From contig NZ_MXPU01000013.1 of the NCBI RefSeq assembly GCF_002204185.1, positions 124,001 through 188,000 on the forward strand: DNA of 64,000 bases. Direction: 5' to 3'. The notes beneath the pieces were generated by a model, which saw nothing but the letters and a program-made list of their open reading frames with translations, did no database searches and was not told the DNA's origin. The translations under genes were made by a program, and so were the position numbers. Source of the stretch: Rhizobium esperanzae. Its GTDB lineage: Bacteria; Pseudomonadota; Alphaproteobacteria; Rhizobiales; Rhizobiaceae. Below, piece by piece: positions 34,203-43,837 of the stretch; position 1 is the first letter of the stretch; every line of letters begins with the position of its first letter.

Positions 34203-34550
34203 TTAGATTCCGCAAAGCTGCTTCATCGCCTGTTCGAGCTCGCTGAGCTGGAACGGCTTTCGCAGCACCGGGAGCGCGCTGGGGCTGCTGCCTTCCGGGG
34301 CGCTGCCATATCCCGTTGCATAGAGATAGGGCTTGCCGCGTCCGTCGAGCAGCTTTGCGACCGGCAGCGAGCTCCGGCCGGCGAGGGACACGTCGAGGAT
34401 TGCAGCGTCGAATTCCGCGTCCCTGGCGGTTGCGAGCGCTCTTTCCAGATCCGGCGCGCTCGCACAAACCCGATAGCCGAGATCGCTGAGCATGTCCTCC
34501 AGCAACATGGCGATCAGCGCATCGTCCTCGACGATGAATATGTCTTTCAT
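34203..34550 (-). CDS. Stand-alone response regulator receiver
   Basis: A 115-residue CheY-like domain without an output domain. The acidic pocket (FIVEDDALIA), the phosphoacceptor Asp in AAILDVSLAG and the Lys in VLRKPF are all present. It starts at the ATG of MKDIFIVEDD. It is divergent from the hybrid histidine kinase 274 bp away, which suggests but does not prove a shared phosphorelay. Its stop directly abuts the MerR stop (convergent, no gap). Confidence 0.88.
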   Translation of the reverse strand: MKDIFIVEDDALIAMLLEDMLSDLGYRVCASAPDLERALATARDAEFDAAILDVSLAGRSSLPVAKLLDGRGKPYLYATGYGSAPEGSSPSALPVLRKPFQLSELEQAMKQLCGI

Positions 34551-34824
34551 GATCCCGTCCACCACCCATTCCCCTGCCGGGCACGAAGATTTATGTGGAC
34601 CGCTTGCGAAGCTCGTCAAGACGCCACGCGCAGCGGTGGTAAAACTTGTCGCTCAAAACAGTGCCGCGGTTTTGAGACGCCAATATGTGTAAACATAAAA
34701 GCCTAAGGCGCGGCAAGCGAATCTGAAAGATCGCGCCGCGCTTTGGAAACAGCATATTGCCCGGCGAAATTCGATGTGCAAAAGCTGAGGTGCCGTTTCC
34801 GCGACGGCCGAGAAGGGGAGTGGA

Positions 34825-36471
34825 ATGGATTTGTTGAGTGCCACGGATTGGCTGCGTCACAGGCCGGGCTATACCTATCCGCTGGCCGTTGCCTTCGTCG
34901 GTCTGACCTTTCTTCTAAGACTGGCCGCCAGTGATTATCTCTCCGGATTTCCCTTCCTGAGCTTCCTTCCGGCGATCTTGCTCGCAAGTTTCATGGGCGG
35001 CGCCGGGCCGGGCCTCGTGGCGGCCATGCTCGCCGGTTTCCTCGTCCAGCAGTTTTTCGTCGAGCCGCACGATGCCTTCTGGCCGGTGAGCGCCGGCCAA
35101 TGGATCGGCCTTGCGACCTTTCTCATCAATGCGGCGATCATCATCGGTCTGATGGAGACGATTATTGTCGCCCATCGCAGGCAGAGCCGCCTTCGCAGCG
35201 AACTCAACAGCTTTAATGCGCGCCTTGAAGAAACGGTGGTGCAGCGCACTGCCGAACTCAGGCATGAGATGGAAGAGAATGCCGCGGCCCAGGCGCAGGT
35301 GCGCCAGCTGCAGAAGATGGAGACGATCGGTCAGCTCACTGGCGGCGTCGCCCATGACTTCAACAATATGCTGGCAATCATCATCGGCAATCTCGATCTC
35401 GCCCAGCGGCGGATGACCGGACGCGAGGATCCCCGCCTGCTGAACTCCCTTCAGAATGCCAGAGACGGAGCCCAGCGAGCCGCGGTATTGACCGCACGTC
35501 TTCTCGCTTTCTCTCGTCAGCAGCCGTTGGCCCCGGAGGTGATTGACGTCAACAAGCTGGTCGGCGGCATGTCGGAGTTGCTGCGGCGCACGCTCGGCGA
35601 ACATATCCGAATCGAGACCGTGCTTGCCGGTGGCCTCTGGCCGACTTTCGCCGATCTCAGCCAACTCGAAAACGCGATGCTGAACCTTGCCGTCAATGCG
35701 CGCGACGCCATGCCCGGCGGTGGTCATCTGACGATCGAGACCGCCAATACCGAACTTGACGAGCGATATTCGCGCATGCATTCGGAGGTCGAGGCGGGCC
35801 AGTATGTGATGATCAGCATCACTGACACCGGCATCGGCATGTCGCCCGATGTAATCGACCGCGCCTTCGATCCGTTTTACACCACCAAAGGACCCGGCAA
35901 GGGAACCGGTCTTGGGCTGAGCCAAGTCTATGGCTACATCAAACAGAGCGGCGGCCATATCAAGATCTATTCGGAGATCGACCGGGGAACGACGGTCAAG
36001 ATCTATCTGCCGCGTCATGTTGGCAAGGCGGATGCCCGGCTGGCCGCCGCCGGCGCCCTGCCGATTCCTCAGGGAAGCGTCAACGATACTATCCTGGTGG
36101 TAGAGGACGATGAACATGTCCGCACCATGACTGCCGAAAGCCTCCACGAACTCGGCTACAGCGTGTTGCAGGCGGCAAGCGGCGTGGAGGCGCTTCTCCT
36201 TTTGGAGGAGAACCCCGACGTCGATCTGATCTTCACCGATATCGTGATGCCGCAGATGAGCGGACGTCAGCTTGCTGATGCCGTTCAAGAAAAATGGCCG
36301 GCGATCCGGATTCTTTACACCACGGGTTACACACGCAATGCCATCGTCCACAATGGCGTGCTCGACCACGGCGTCTCGCTGCTCGCCAAGCCATTCAGCC
36401 TGGAGCAACTCGCTCATAAGATCCGTGAACTCTTGAACGTGCCGGTGAGCGCGGGAGATGAGGGGACGTAA
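34825..36471 (+). CDS. Hybrid sensor histidine kinase (DUF4118-like membrane sensor plus receiver)
   Basis: A 548-residue protein. The N-terminus has four membrane helices of the DUF4118/KdpD-like sensor type (about 14-110, with PFLSFLPAILLASFMGGAGP). A coiled coil (about 125-165) leads to the dimerisation helix with the His in GGVAHDFNNMLAII, then an ATPase domain with N box NLAVNARDAMPGGG and G boxes ITDTGIGMSPDVIDRAF and GKGTGLGLSQVYGY. A C-terminal receiver (about 420-540) has the acidic pair VVEDDEH, Asp in IFTDIVMPQMSG, and Lys in LLAKPFS. The signal is unknown. Confidence 0.93.
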   Translation: MDLLSATDWLRHRPGYTYPLAVAFVGLTFLLRLAASDYLSGFPFLSFLPAILLASFMGGAGPGLVAAMLAGFLVQQFFVEPHDAFWPVSAGQWIGLATFLINAAIIIGLMETIIVAHRRQSRLRSELNSFNARLEETVVQRTAELRHEMEENAAAQAQVRQLQKMETIGQLTGGVAHDFNNMLAIIIGNLDLAQRRMTGREDPRLLNSLQNARDGAQRAAVLTARLLAFSRQQPLAPEVIDVNKLVGGMSELLRRTLGEHIRIETVLAGGLWPTFADLSQLENAMLNLAVNARDAMPGGGHLTIETANTELDERYSRMHSEVEAGQYVMISITDTGIGMSPDVIDRAFDPFYTTKGPGKGTGLGLSQVYGYIKQSGGHIKIYSEIDRGTTVKIYLPRHVGKADARLAAAGALPIPQGSVNDTILVVEDDEHVRTMTAESLHELGYSVLQAASGVEALLLLEENPDVDLIFTDIVMPQMSGRQLADAVQEKWPAIRILYTTGYTRNAIVHNGVLDHGVSLLAKPFSLEQLAHKIRELLNVPVSAGDEGT

Positions 36472-36505
36472 GTCGTACAGGCTCGCGTTTCCACCCCCCA
36501 ATCCC

Positions 36506-36820
36506 TTATTCGAGAATCTGGATCACGCGGTGCGTCTTCGGCTCGACGATCACGCGCCGCTCGTTGACGACGGTGTAGGCATAGCCGTCGACATTGGGCA
36601 CGGTATGGACTTCAATCGTATCCGGTAGCGTCGCGCCGACCGTGATTTCGCCATCATAGACGACGGATGGCGTGTTTTGCTCCATGACATAGGTGCGCAC
36701 CTCGCCGGGCAGGACGACGGAGCCGGTTGGTGCGGGATCGGTGACAATCACCGTGCTCTGTGCGAAGGCGGCCGAGCAGATGGTCAGCATGGTGGCTGTA
36801 GCCAGCATGATCTTGCGCAT
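36506..36820 (-). CDS. DUF1236 family small secreted protein
   Basis: A 104-residue protein with a signal peptide (MRKIMLATATMLTICSAAFA-Q). The mature part has the DUF1236 pattern: VVLPGEVRTYVMEQ near its start and a C-terminal VVNERRVIVEPKTHRVIQIL, the typical R.VIVDP.TR.VV.V. signature. Family function is unknown; it is common in Rhizobiales, often in stress-related sets. Start chosen for the signal peptide, with GGAGAT upstream. Confidence 0.85.
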   Translation of the reverse strand: MRKIMLATATMLTICSAAFAQSTVIVTDPAPTGSVVLPGEVRTYVMEQNTPSVVYDGEITVGATLPDTIEVHTVPNVDGYAYTVVNERRVIVEPKTHRVIQILE

Positions 36821-37139
36821 GGGATGATCTCCTTTTTGAACTCTGGACATCAAGGCAACGCCGGCCATACCGCATAGTTCCGCTACCGCCTTGGCGTCGT
36901 GGGAGAGGCCGGCGCGCCGATTGTTTGTTGCTAAACCGGTATATGCACCATACGGTTGATCTGTCCGAATCACGTTCAACGCGAGTCGTCTGGTGGCATC
37001 AGGGTCGGGCTCTTTACTCTTCGTTAACCATGTCGGCGATTTATGTCAGGTGAACGGCCGGGTGGCTGTTGATTCGACGGTCCGTCGCGTTTCGGTCTGC
37101 GAATGGATATCTGGAAAGACGATTACGGCGGCTCGAGAC
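36821..37139. other. Divergent region between the DUF1236 gene and bcsN
   Basis: 319 bp without a supported gene; it should hold the promoters of both the DUF1236 gene and the cellulose operon. At 36934-36957, AACCGGTAT and ATACGGTT form an 8-bp palindrome with one bulged G, a possible regulator site. I saw no clear -35/-10 pair. Confidence 0.45.
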
Positions 37140-38120
37140 ATGCGCTTGGGGAAGACGATATCGCTGTTGGCCGTGGCGGGTCTGATGGCCGGCTGCACGT
37201 CGACAGGCGGTGTGCGACAGCCTTCCGGACCGGAGACGGTGGCGCCTGAAAAGGCGCTGGTCCTGCCGCCGCCGGGCGGACCGTCGATTGTCAACGTCGT
37301 CGAGCGCAAGCGCGGCAATGGCGTCGAGCAGACGATCTCGCTGTTCACCTCATCTTCCGTACCCGGCCAGAATTTTCTGAAAGCCGAGTTCTTCGGCGCT
37401 TCCGGGGCCAATCCCGGGATGGGCAATGCCAGCTTCAGGATGATCAACGAGAGCGGCATTGCCCGCGAGGTGGCCCGTTCGGCTCCCGGCGTGCCGATGG
37501 CGACATCGGCGACCTTCCTGCAGAACGCCTATGGCCCCTTCGGCTATGCTTCCGGCCGCAGCCGCGCCGGCGATACCTGCATCTATGCCTGGCAGCAGAT
37601 CCGCTCGAGCGCGGCCGCCAATACCCAGGCGCGCAATTTCGGCATGATCCAGGTGCGCCTGCGCCTGTGCGATGCCCGCACCACCGAGCGCCAACTGCTT
37701 GGCATCGTCTACGGCTATACCATCACCGGCACCTTCGACGGCCCGACCTGGAATCCGTACGGTAACCCTCCCCCCGCCAGCGCGGCGCTCGGTCGTACCG
37801 GTGAACCGATCTATCCCGATGAGAGCGGATATCGCGCCAGCCCGATGCCGATCGGCTACGAGCCGGCGCCTGCCATAGTCCGCCTGCCGCGGACAGCTCC
37901 GGTTCGCAGCGCCCCAAGCCAGCAACCGGCGCAGGGCGCCGCGCCCTTGCCGACGCCCATCGGCCCGCGCGTGCCGCTGCCGAGCGAGGCGCCACAGACG
38001 AGTGCCGCGCCGGATCCGGCCGCGGCGCCGTTGGAACAATCGGCAAGAGCGATCGGCGTCAAGGTGCCCTCGCCGGACTGCATAGGCGACGCGGCCATGA
38101 CGGCCGTCTGCCGGAGATAG
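37140..38120 (+). CDS. bcsN: Cellulose biosynthesis protein BcsN
   Basis: A 326-residue putative lipoprotein (LAVAGLMAGC, Cys19). The conserved core spans about 45-210 with PPPGGPSIVNVVERKRGNGV and CIYAWQQIRS. The C-terminal 80 residues are proline- and alanine-rich and probably disordered in the periplasm. BcsN is found in alphaproteobacterial cellulose operons that lack BcsC, where it may help export or assembly. It stands 53 bp ahead of bcsA and probably leads the operon. The ATG of MRLGKTISLL is used because it places the lipobox correctly. Confidence 0.88.
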   Translation: MRLGKTISLLAVAGLMAGCTSTGGVRQPSGPETVAPEKALVLPPPGGPSIVNVVERKRGNGVEQTISLFTSSSVPGQNFLKAEFFGASGANPGMGNASFRMINESGIAREVARSAPGVPMATSATFLQNAYGPFGYASGRSRAGDTCIYAWQQIRSSAAANTQARNFGMIQVRLRLCDARTTERQLLGIVYGYTITGTFDGPTWNPYGNPPPASAALGRTGEPIYPDESGYRASPMPIGYEPAPAIVRLPRTAPVRSAPSQQPAQGAAPLPTPIGPRVPLPSEAPQTSAAPDPAAAPLEQSARAIGVKVPSPDCIGDAAMTAVCRR

Positions 38121-38173
38121 AGTATGCCCCGGGGTAACAGACGGTGCCCCGGCGCAATTTCGAAGGAACGTCG

Positions 38174-40366
38174 ATGCGCAAAGCCCGCAGTGTCTTCATA
38201 TGGGCCGTTGTTTCGCTCTGCATGATCGTGCTGATCACTCTGCCGGTTAATCTGCAGACCCAGCTCATCACCAGCATTACGGTCGTCACGGTGATGGCGC
38301 TCATTAAGATTCTGAAGGGCGAGGGGACATGGCGCCTGGTGGCGCTTGCCTTCGGAACGTCGATCGTGCTGCGCTACGTCTATTGGCGCACCACCAACAC
38401 CCTGCCGCCGCTGAACCAGCCTGAGAATTTCATTCCCGGCTTGCTGCTCTATCTTGCCGAAATGTACAGCGTCGCGATGCTGGCGCTCAGCCTTTTCATC
38501 GTTGCCACACCGCTTCCGTCGCGCCCATCGCGAGCCGCCAATCCCGGGCGCTTGCCCCATGTCGACGTGTTCGTGCCATCCTATAACGAGGATGCCGGCC
38601 TTCTCGGAAACACGCTGGCTGCCGCCAAGGCGATGGACTATCCGGCCGACAAGCTGCATGTCTGGCTGCTCGACGACGGCGGCACCCTGCAGAAGCGCAA
38701 TTCCGGCAAGTTGCTCGAGGCCCAGGCGGCGGCGGCCCGCCATATTGAGCTCAAGCAGCTCTGCCAGGATCTTGACGTCACCTATCTCACGCGCGACCGC
38801 AACGAGCATGCCAAGGCCGGCAATCTCAACAATGGCATGAAACATTCGACCGGCGAACTCATTGCCGTCTTCGACGCGGACCACGCGCCGGCTCGCGATT
38901 TCCTGCTCGAGACGGTCGGCTACTTCGAAGACGACCCGAAGCTCTTTCTCGTCCAGACCCCGCATTTCTTCATCAATCCCGATCCGCTCGAACGCAATCT
39001 TCGCACTTTCGAAAAAATGCCTAGCGAGAATGAGATGTTCTACGGCATCATCCAGCGCGGCCTCGACAAATGGAACGCCGCCTTCTTCTGCGGCTCGGCT
39101 GCAGTCTTGAGCCGCAAGGCGCTCGAATCCCAGAACGGCTTTTCCGGTATCAGCATTACCGAGGATTGCGAGACGGCGCTGGCTCTCCATGGCAGCGGCT
39201 GGAACAGCATCTATGTCGACAAGCCGCTGATCGCGGGGCTGCAACCGGCCACTTTCGCAAGCTTCATTGGCCAGCGCAGCCGCTGGGCGCAGGGCATGAT
39301 GCAGATCCTGCGCTTCCGCTTCCCGCTTCTGAAGCGCGGCCTATCGATCCCGCAGCGCCTGTGCTACATGTCATCCACGCTTTTCTGGCTCTTCCCGTTC
39401 CCGCGCACGATCTTCCTGTTTGCGCCGCTCTTCTACCTGTTCTTCGACCTGGAAATCTTCACGGCCTCCGGTGGCGAATTCCTTGCTTATACGCTTGCCT
39501 ATATGCTCGTGAATCTGATGATGCAGAACTACCTCTACGGATCCTTCCGCTGGCCCTGGATTTCCGAGCTTTACGAATATGTCCAGACCGTGCATCTGCT
39601 GCCGGCCGTCGTCTCGGTCATGCTCAACCCGAGGAAGCCGACGTTCAAGGTCACCGCCAAGGACGAATCGATCGCCGTCAGCCGCCTGTCTGAGATCAGC
39701 CGTCCCTTCTTCGTGATCTTTGCGGTACAGATCATCGCGCTCCTCATCACTTTCTACAGGATTTATGCCGAGCCCTATAAGGCCGACGTCACACTTGTCG
39801 TCGGCGGGTGGAACATCATCAACCTGATTATGGCCGGCTGCGCGCTCGGCGTCGTGTCGGAACGTGGCGAGCGCGCTTTGTCCCGCCGCGTCCGCGTCAA
39901 CCGGCGCTGCGAGTTTTACGCCAACGGCAAGTGGTATGCGGCCTCGATCGAGGACGTCTCCGTCCACGGTGCAAGGCTGCATATCTTCAACAAGCATCTC
40001 GATGAACTGCTCGTCGGCGCCCCCGGAGAGATGCGCTTCCGGCCTTATAGCGGCGCAGATCTGGAAACCCTGCCGCTGATCGTTCGCAACATCGAGCCAT
40101 CAGGCGATATCAGTAATGTCGGCTGCCAATACGTGCCGAAAAGCGCGCTTGATCATCGCCTGATCGCCGATCTGATGTTTGCCAATTCCGATCAGTGGAC
40201 CCAGTTCCAGGAATCGCGCCGCCGCAATCCGGGCCTCATCCGCGGCACCATCTGGTTTCTTGGCCTGTCGTTCTATCAGACCAGCCGCGGCCTGGTTTAC
40301 CTCTTCCGCAGCATGCGGCCGGAGCGGGAGGCGCAGCAGCGGGCGGCAAAGGTCAATGCCGGATGA
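38174..40366 (+). CDS. bcsA: Cellulose synthase catalytic subunit
   Basis: A 730-residue inner-membrane processive GT2 enzyme. The membrane helices at the N-terminus and after the catalytic domain frame the UDP-glucose site: VFDADHAP (second Asp pair), the catalytic base in SITEDCETA and the QRSRWAQGM motif. The C-terminal PilZ domain has RRVRVNRRCEF and IEDVSVHGARLHI, so activity should depend on cyclic di-GMP. It overlaps bcsB by four bases (ATGA). Called celA in Agrobacterium and R. leguminosarum. Confidence 0.96.
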   Translation: MRKARSVFIWAVVSLCMIVLITLPVNLQTQLITSITVVTVMALIKILKGEGTWRLVALAFGTSIVLRYVYWRTTNTLPPLNQPENFIPGLLLYLAEMYSVAMLALSLFIVATPLPSRPSRAANPGRLPHVDVFVPSYNEDAGLLGNTLAAAKAMDYPADKLHVWLLDDGGTLQKRNSGKLLEAQAAAARHIELKQLCQDLDVTYLTRDRNEHAKAGNLNNGMKHSTGELIAVFDADHAPARDFLLETVGYFEDDPKLFLVQTPHFFINPDPLERNLRTFEKMPSENEMFYGIIQRGLDKWNAAFFCGSAAVLSRKALESQNGFSGISITEDCETALALHGSGWNSIYVDKPLIAGLQPATFASFIGQRSRWAQGMMQILRFRFPLLKRGLSIPQRLCYMSSTLFWLFPFPRTIFLFAPLFYLFFDLEIFTASGGEFLAYTLAYMLVNLMMQNYLYGSFRWPWISELYEYVQTVHLLPAVVSVMLNPRKPTFKVTAKDESIAVSRLSEISRPFFVIFAVQIIALLITFYRIYAEPYKADVTLVVGGWNIINLIMAGCALGVVSERGERALSRRVRVNRRCEFYANGKWYAASIEDVSVHGARLHIFNKHLDELLVGAPGEMRFRPYSGADLETLPLIVRNIEPSGDISNVGCQYVPKSALDHRLIADLMFANSDQWTQFQESRRRNPGLIRGTIWFLGLSFYQTSRGLVYLFRSMRPEREAQQRAAKVNAG

Positions 40367-42549
40367 GAAAGATCGTCGCCGCCGCGCTTCTCCTGTTGCA
40401 TGCCCCCGCTGTCACCCAGGCGCAGACGGCGCCCTTCGATATGTCCGGCGAGCGGCCGCCCGGCGCGTCCACCGCCCCGAGATTGACGCCGCCCGCTCCG
40501 CCCGCAGCGACGGCGCCGGTACCTGTCACGCCACCCATTTCCGTAACGCCCACGCCCGTTCCTGCGCCGATCACTGCCGTGCCGCAACCGACGACGCCGG
40601 CGCCTCAGCCTGGCGCGGCGGCGAATGCCGCTTCGCAGCCGCGCCACCGCGATATGAGGCGGTATCTAGTGCCCTTTTCGAAATTCAGCCTCAGCGGCGA
40701 ACACGACCGCCGGTCATGGTCTGTCTATCTGACTTCCGAGCAGGCGGCCGCCAAGGCGAGTTTCACCTTCGCCTATCAGAATTCGATCGTCGTCGCGCCG
40801 GAAGCCTCCGCGCTGACCGTCTATCTCAACAATCGTCCGATCGGTCAGCAGCGGGTCAGCTCGGCGGACGGCGTTTCCGCCGTCACTTTCGAAGTTCCCT
40901 CCGGCCTGCTGCAGCCGGGCGCCAATCTTGTGACCTTCCAGGCAGAGCAACGCCATCGCACCGATTGCAGCATCCAGTCCACCTATGAATTGTGGTCGAA
41001 TATCGATCCGGCCGGAACCTTTCTGAGCTTTGCCGGCGGCAATGCCGCGGAGCTTTCGAGTGCCGACGCGATCCGCGCCATCGGCGTCGATGGCGCCGGC
41101 AGGACGGAGTTCGATATCGTCGTCCCGGCGCTGGAGCAGCCGGGGACGACCAAGCCGTTGTTGCGACTGGCACAGGGTCTGTCGGTGCTGAGCAGCATGC
41201 CGAACCAGATATTTGCCTTCAGCACTGCCTCCCTCCCAGCCGCCGGTCCTGGCAAGCTCGGGGTGCTCGTCGGGACTGCCACGGAGCTGCGGCCGTTCTT
41301 TCCCGGCCTGCCGCCCGCGGCCGAAAGCGCGCCGCTCGCGGCTTTCGTGACCGATCAGCGCAGCGGCTCGCCGGTGCTTCTGATCAGCGGCCCCTCCTGG
41401 CAAGCCGTGTCCTCGGCGATCGATACCATCGTTTCGCCGACGGACAGGTCCGCGGATGTCCGCCGCGATGCGCTGACCACCGAGCGCTGGAGTGCGCCGA
41501 ATGCGCCGCTGGTCTTTTCCGACACCAGCATTGCCCTCTCGCAACTCGGCGTGAAGACCACGGAATTTTCCGGCCGACGGTTCCGCACCAGCTTCAATGT
41601 CGCCGTGCCGGCCGATTTTTATGCCAATGCCTATGGCGAGGCGAAGGTGCTGCTCGATGCCGCCTATACCGACAATGTGCTGCCGGGCAGCCATATCGAT
41701 ATTTACGTCAACGACAACATTGCCTCCACAGTGCCGCTTACCTCGACCACCGGAGGCATTCTCCGTCATCTGCCGATCCGCGTGACGATGCGCCACTTCA
41801 AACCGGGCCTCAATACGATTGGGATCGAGACGATCCTGATGACGAAGGACGATGCCGTTTGCGCTCCGGGTGCTACCGCCGCTGCCAATCCCCGTTTTGC
41901 CCTGTTCGATACCTCCGAAGTGCACATTCCGGATTTTGCCCGTGTTGGGCAGCGTCCGAACCTGGCCGCCATTTCCGGCACGGCCTATCCCTATGGCCGG
42001 GCGACGGAACCGACGCCGCTCTTCATCGATCGCGTCGATGCCGATACGCTTTCGGCCGCGGCTACGCTGCTCGGTCAGATGGCGGTGATGGCCGGCCATC
42101 CGATCGCCGTCGAAACCGTCGCTTCGCCGAATACGATCGGCGATCGGGACGCCATCTTCATCGGCTCGATTTCGCAGATGCCGGCAACCGCGCTGACGCA
42201 AGCCAATATCTCGACGGCGAGCCAAGCCTCGTGGCGTCCGGTGGCCGACACGGAGCAAGGTGTCGTCGATACCGGCACGGCCTTCGAGACGTGGAATTCC
42301 AAGGTCAGCGGCGGTATCTTGCGCAGCCGCATCACCGCCTTCCGTGAATGGCTGGGGCGCAATTTCGATATCACCCGCAGTTCGCTGCAGTTCATCCCCG
42401 GCGCCGAGACGGTCTTCACTCCCTCCAACGCCGACACGCTCATGGTTGCGCAAGGCTCCAGCCCCCTGGGAGAGGGTTCATGGACCGTGGTGGCGGCACC
42501 CTCGGCAAAGGATCTGCGCGAAGGGCTCGAGGTGCTGACGGTCAGCTGA
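40363..42549 (+). CDS. bcsB: Cellulose synthase periplasmic subunit BcsB, frameshifted near its 3' end
   Basis: The frame gives 728 residues: a signal peptide (MRKIVAAALLLLHAPAVTQA), a proline-rich linker (about 30-85), and two carbohydrate-binding plus flavodoxin-like repeats of BcsB. It ends at LREGLEVLTVS. BcsB normally has a C-terminal helix that anchors it to the membrane and contacts BcsA. That part is present in the DNA but in the -1 frame from 42540 on. One missing G near 42540 would restore an ~810-residue protein, reading LEVLTGQLNWPQISG across the join. As written, the product would be soluble and cellulose synthesis impaired. A sequencing error is the plain alternative. Confidence 0.9.
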   Translation: MRKIVAAALLLLHAPAVTQAQTAPFDMSGERPPGASTAPRLTPPAPPAATAPVPVTPPISVTPTPVPAPITAVPQPTTPAPQPGAAANAASQPRHRDMRRYLVPFSKFSLSGEHDRRSWSVYLTSEQAAAKASFTFAYQNSIVVAPEASALTVYLNNRPIGQQRVSSADGVSAVTFEVPSGLLQPGANLVTFQAEQRHRTDCSIQSTYELWSNIDPAGTFLSFAGGNAAELSSADAIRAIGVDGAGRTEFDIVVPALEQPGTTKPLLRLAQGLSVLSSMPNQIFAFSTASLPAAGPGKLGVLVGTATELRPFFPGLPPAAESAPLAAFVTDQRSGSPVLLISGPSWQAVSSAIDTIVSPTDRSADVRRDALTTERWSAPNAPLVFSDTSIALSQLGVKTTEFSGRRFRTSFNVAVPADFYANAYGEAKVLLDAAYTDNVLPGSHIDIYVNDNIASTVPLTSTTGGILRHLPIRVTMRHFKPGLNTIGIETILMTKDDAVCAPGATAAANPRFALFDTSEVHIPDFARVGQRPNLAAISGTAYPYGRATEPTPLFIDRVDADTLSAAATLLGQMAVMAGHPIAVETVASPNTIGDRDAIFIGSISQMPATALTQANISTASQASWRPVADTEQGVVDTGTAFETWNSKVSGGILRSRITAFREWLGRNFDITRSSLQFIPGAETVFTPSNADTLMVAQGSSPLGEGSWTVVAAPSAKDLREGLEVLTVS

Positions 42550-42794
42550 ACTGGCCGCAGATATCAGGCCATATCACCACCTATTCGAGCAAGACCGGCA
42601 AGATCGATACAGTGCCCGTGACCCGCTTCGATTTCGTTCCGTCCACGCCCTGGTCTATCGCCAATTACCGCTTGATCGCCGCCAACTGGTTGTCGACGAA
42701 TATCCTCTCCTATGCTTCGCTACTCGTCGTCTTCGTGTTGCTGATCGGCGTCGCCACCTCGCGCATGCTCAAAACGCTGGGGCGGTCCAAATGA
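42540..42794 (+). pseudogene. Out-of-frame C-terminal segment of bcsB
   Basis: 84 codons continuing BcsB in the -1 frame: QLNWPQISGHITTYSS, then TPWSIANYRLIAANW, then a single membrane helix (YASLLVVFVLLIGVATS) and a basic end MLKTLGRSK. This is the typical BcsB tail. Its stop overlaps the bcsZ start by four bases (ATGA), showing that the frame was under selection as part of the operon. There is no Shine-Dalgarno and no start codon that would express it alone. Confidence 0.85.
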
Positions 42795-43837
42795 GGCGGT
42801 GGCGCGCGCTTCTGCTTGCGGCGATGGCTGCGTTTGCCCCGGCAAGCCCGTCCGCCGCCGCGCAGCCGGCGATGATCAATGCCGATGCGTGGTCCGCTTA
42901 CAAGGCGAAATTTCTCGATGCGAGCGGCCGGATCATCGATAACGGCAACGGCAATATCAGCCATAGCGAAGGGCAGGGCTATGGCATGCTGCTCGCTTAT
43001 CTCTCGGCGAGCCCTGCGGATTTCGAGCAGATCTGGTATTTTACCCGTACCGAACTGCTGTTGCGCGACGATGGCCTGGCCGTCTGGAAATGGGATCCCA
43101 ACGTCAAGCCGCACGTGACCGACACTAATAATGCCACAGATGGCGACATGCTGATCGCCTATGCCCTGGCGCTAGCCGGCACCGCATGGAAGCGCAACGA
43201 CTATATCCTCGCCGCCTCCCGCATGGCGCAGGCGCTGCTTGCGAAAGCCGTCGTCCGCTCGGCAGGCCGGACGCTGCTGATGCCGGGCAGCGAAGGTTTT
43301 GGCGCCGCCGATCGTGACGACGGCCCTGTCGTCAATCCTTCCTACTGGATTTACGAGGCAATGCCCGTCATGGCAGCGCTTGCTCCCTCCGATGCCTGGA
43401 AAAAGCTTTCGGACGACGGCGTGGCGCTGTTGAAGACGATGCAGTTCGGTCCGCGGAAGCTTCCTGCCGAATGGGTCAGCCTCAGCGGCCCCCCGCGACC
43501 GGCAGAGGGTTTCGACGCCGAATTTGCCTATAATGCTCTTCGCATCCCGCTTTATCTCGCGCGCGGCGGCATCAGAGACAAGGCGCTGTTGAACCGCCTG
43601 CGAACGGGCATGTCGCAGAATGGCATTCCGGCCACGATCGATCTGACCACCGGCCGGCCGAAGACCGTGTTGCCGGACCCGGGTTATAGAATTGTTAACG
43701 ATGTTGTGGCCTGTGTAACCGACGGGACGAGGCTGCCGGTCTCGGCTCTGCAATTCGCACCCACGCTCTATTATCCGTCCACGCTTCAACTGCTGGGGCT
43801 GGCCTATATCGGGGAGAAGCATCCGGAGTGTCTGTGA
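42791..43837 (+). CDS. bcsZ: Endoglucanase BcsZ (GH8)
   Basis: A 348-residue secreted (alpha/alpha)6-barrel beta-1,4-glucanase with a signal peptide (LLLAAMAAFAPASPSAAA). The general acid is in ISHSEGQGYGMLLAY and the base region in NNATDGDMLIAYALAL, both standard for GH8 BcsZ/CelC. It trims cellulose during export; in R. leguminosarum and R. trifolii CelC2 affects root-hair penetration. Its start overlaps the displaced bcsB tail, so the bcsB frameshift may reduce its translation by uncoupling. Confidence 0.94.
   Translation: MRRWRALLLAAMAAFAPASPSAAAQPAMINADAWSAYKAKFLDASGRIIDNGNGNISHSEGQGYGMLLAYLSASPADFEQIWYFTRTELLLRDDGLAVWKWDPNVKPHVTDTNNATDGDMLIAYALALAGTAWKRNDYILAASRMAQALLAKAVVRSAGRTLLMPGSEGFGAADRDDGPVVNPSYWIYEAMPVMAALAPSDAWKKLSDDGVALLKTMQFGPRKLPAEWVSLSGPPRPAEGFDAEFAYNALRIPLYLARGGIRDKALLNRLRTGMSQNGIPATIDLTTGRPKTVLPDPGYRIVNDVVACVTDGTRLPVSALQFAPTLYYPSTLQLLGLAYIGEKHPECL

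Noticed and set aside
40714..42453. 579-codon minus-strand frame across bcsB
   Set aside because: Arginine- and glycine-rich shadow of bcsB, no signal peptide or family motif.
42530..42560. Programmed -1 frameshift producing two BcsB forms
   Set aside because: No slippery heptamer and no obvious downstream pseudoknot; a simple deletion or sequencing error explains the data better.
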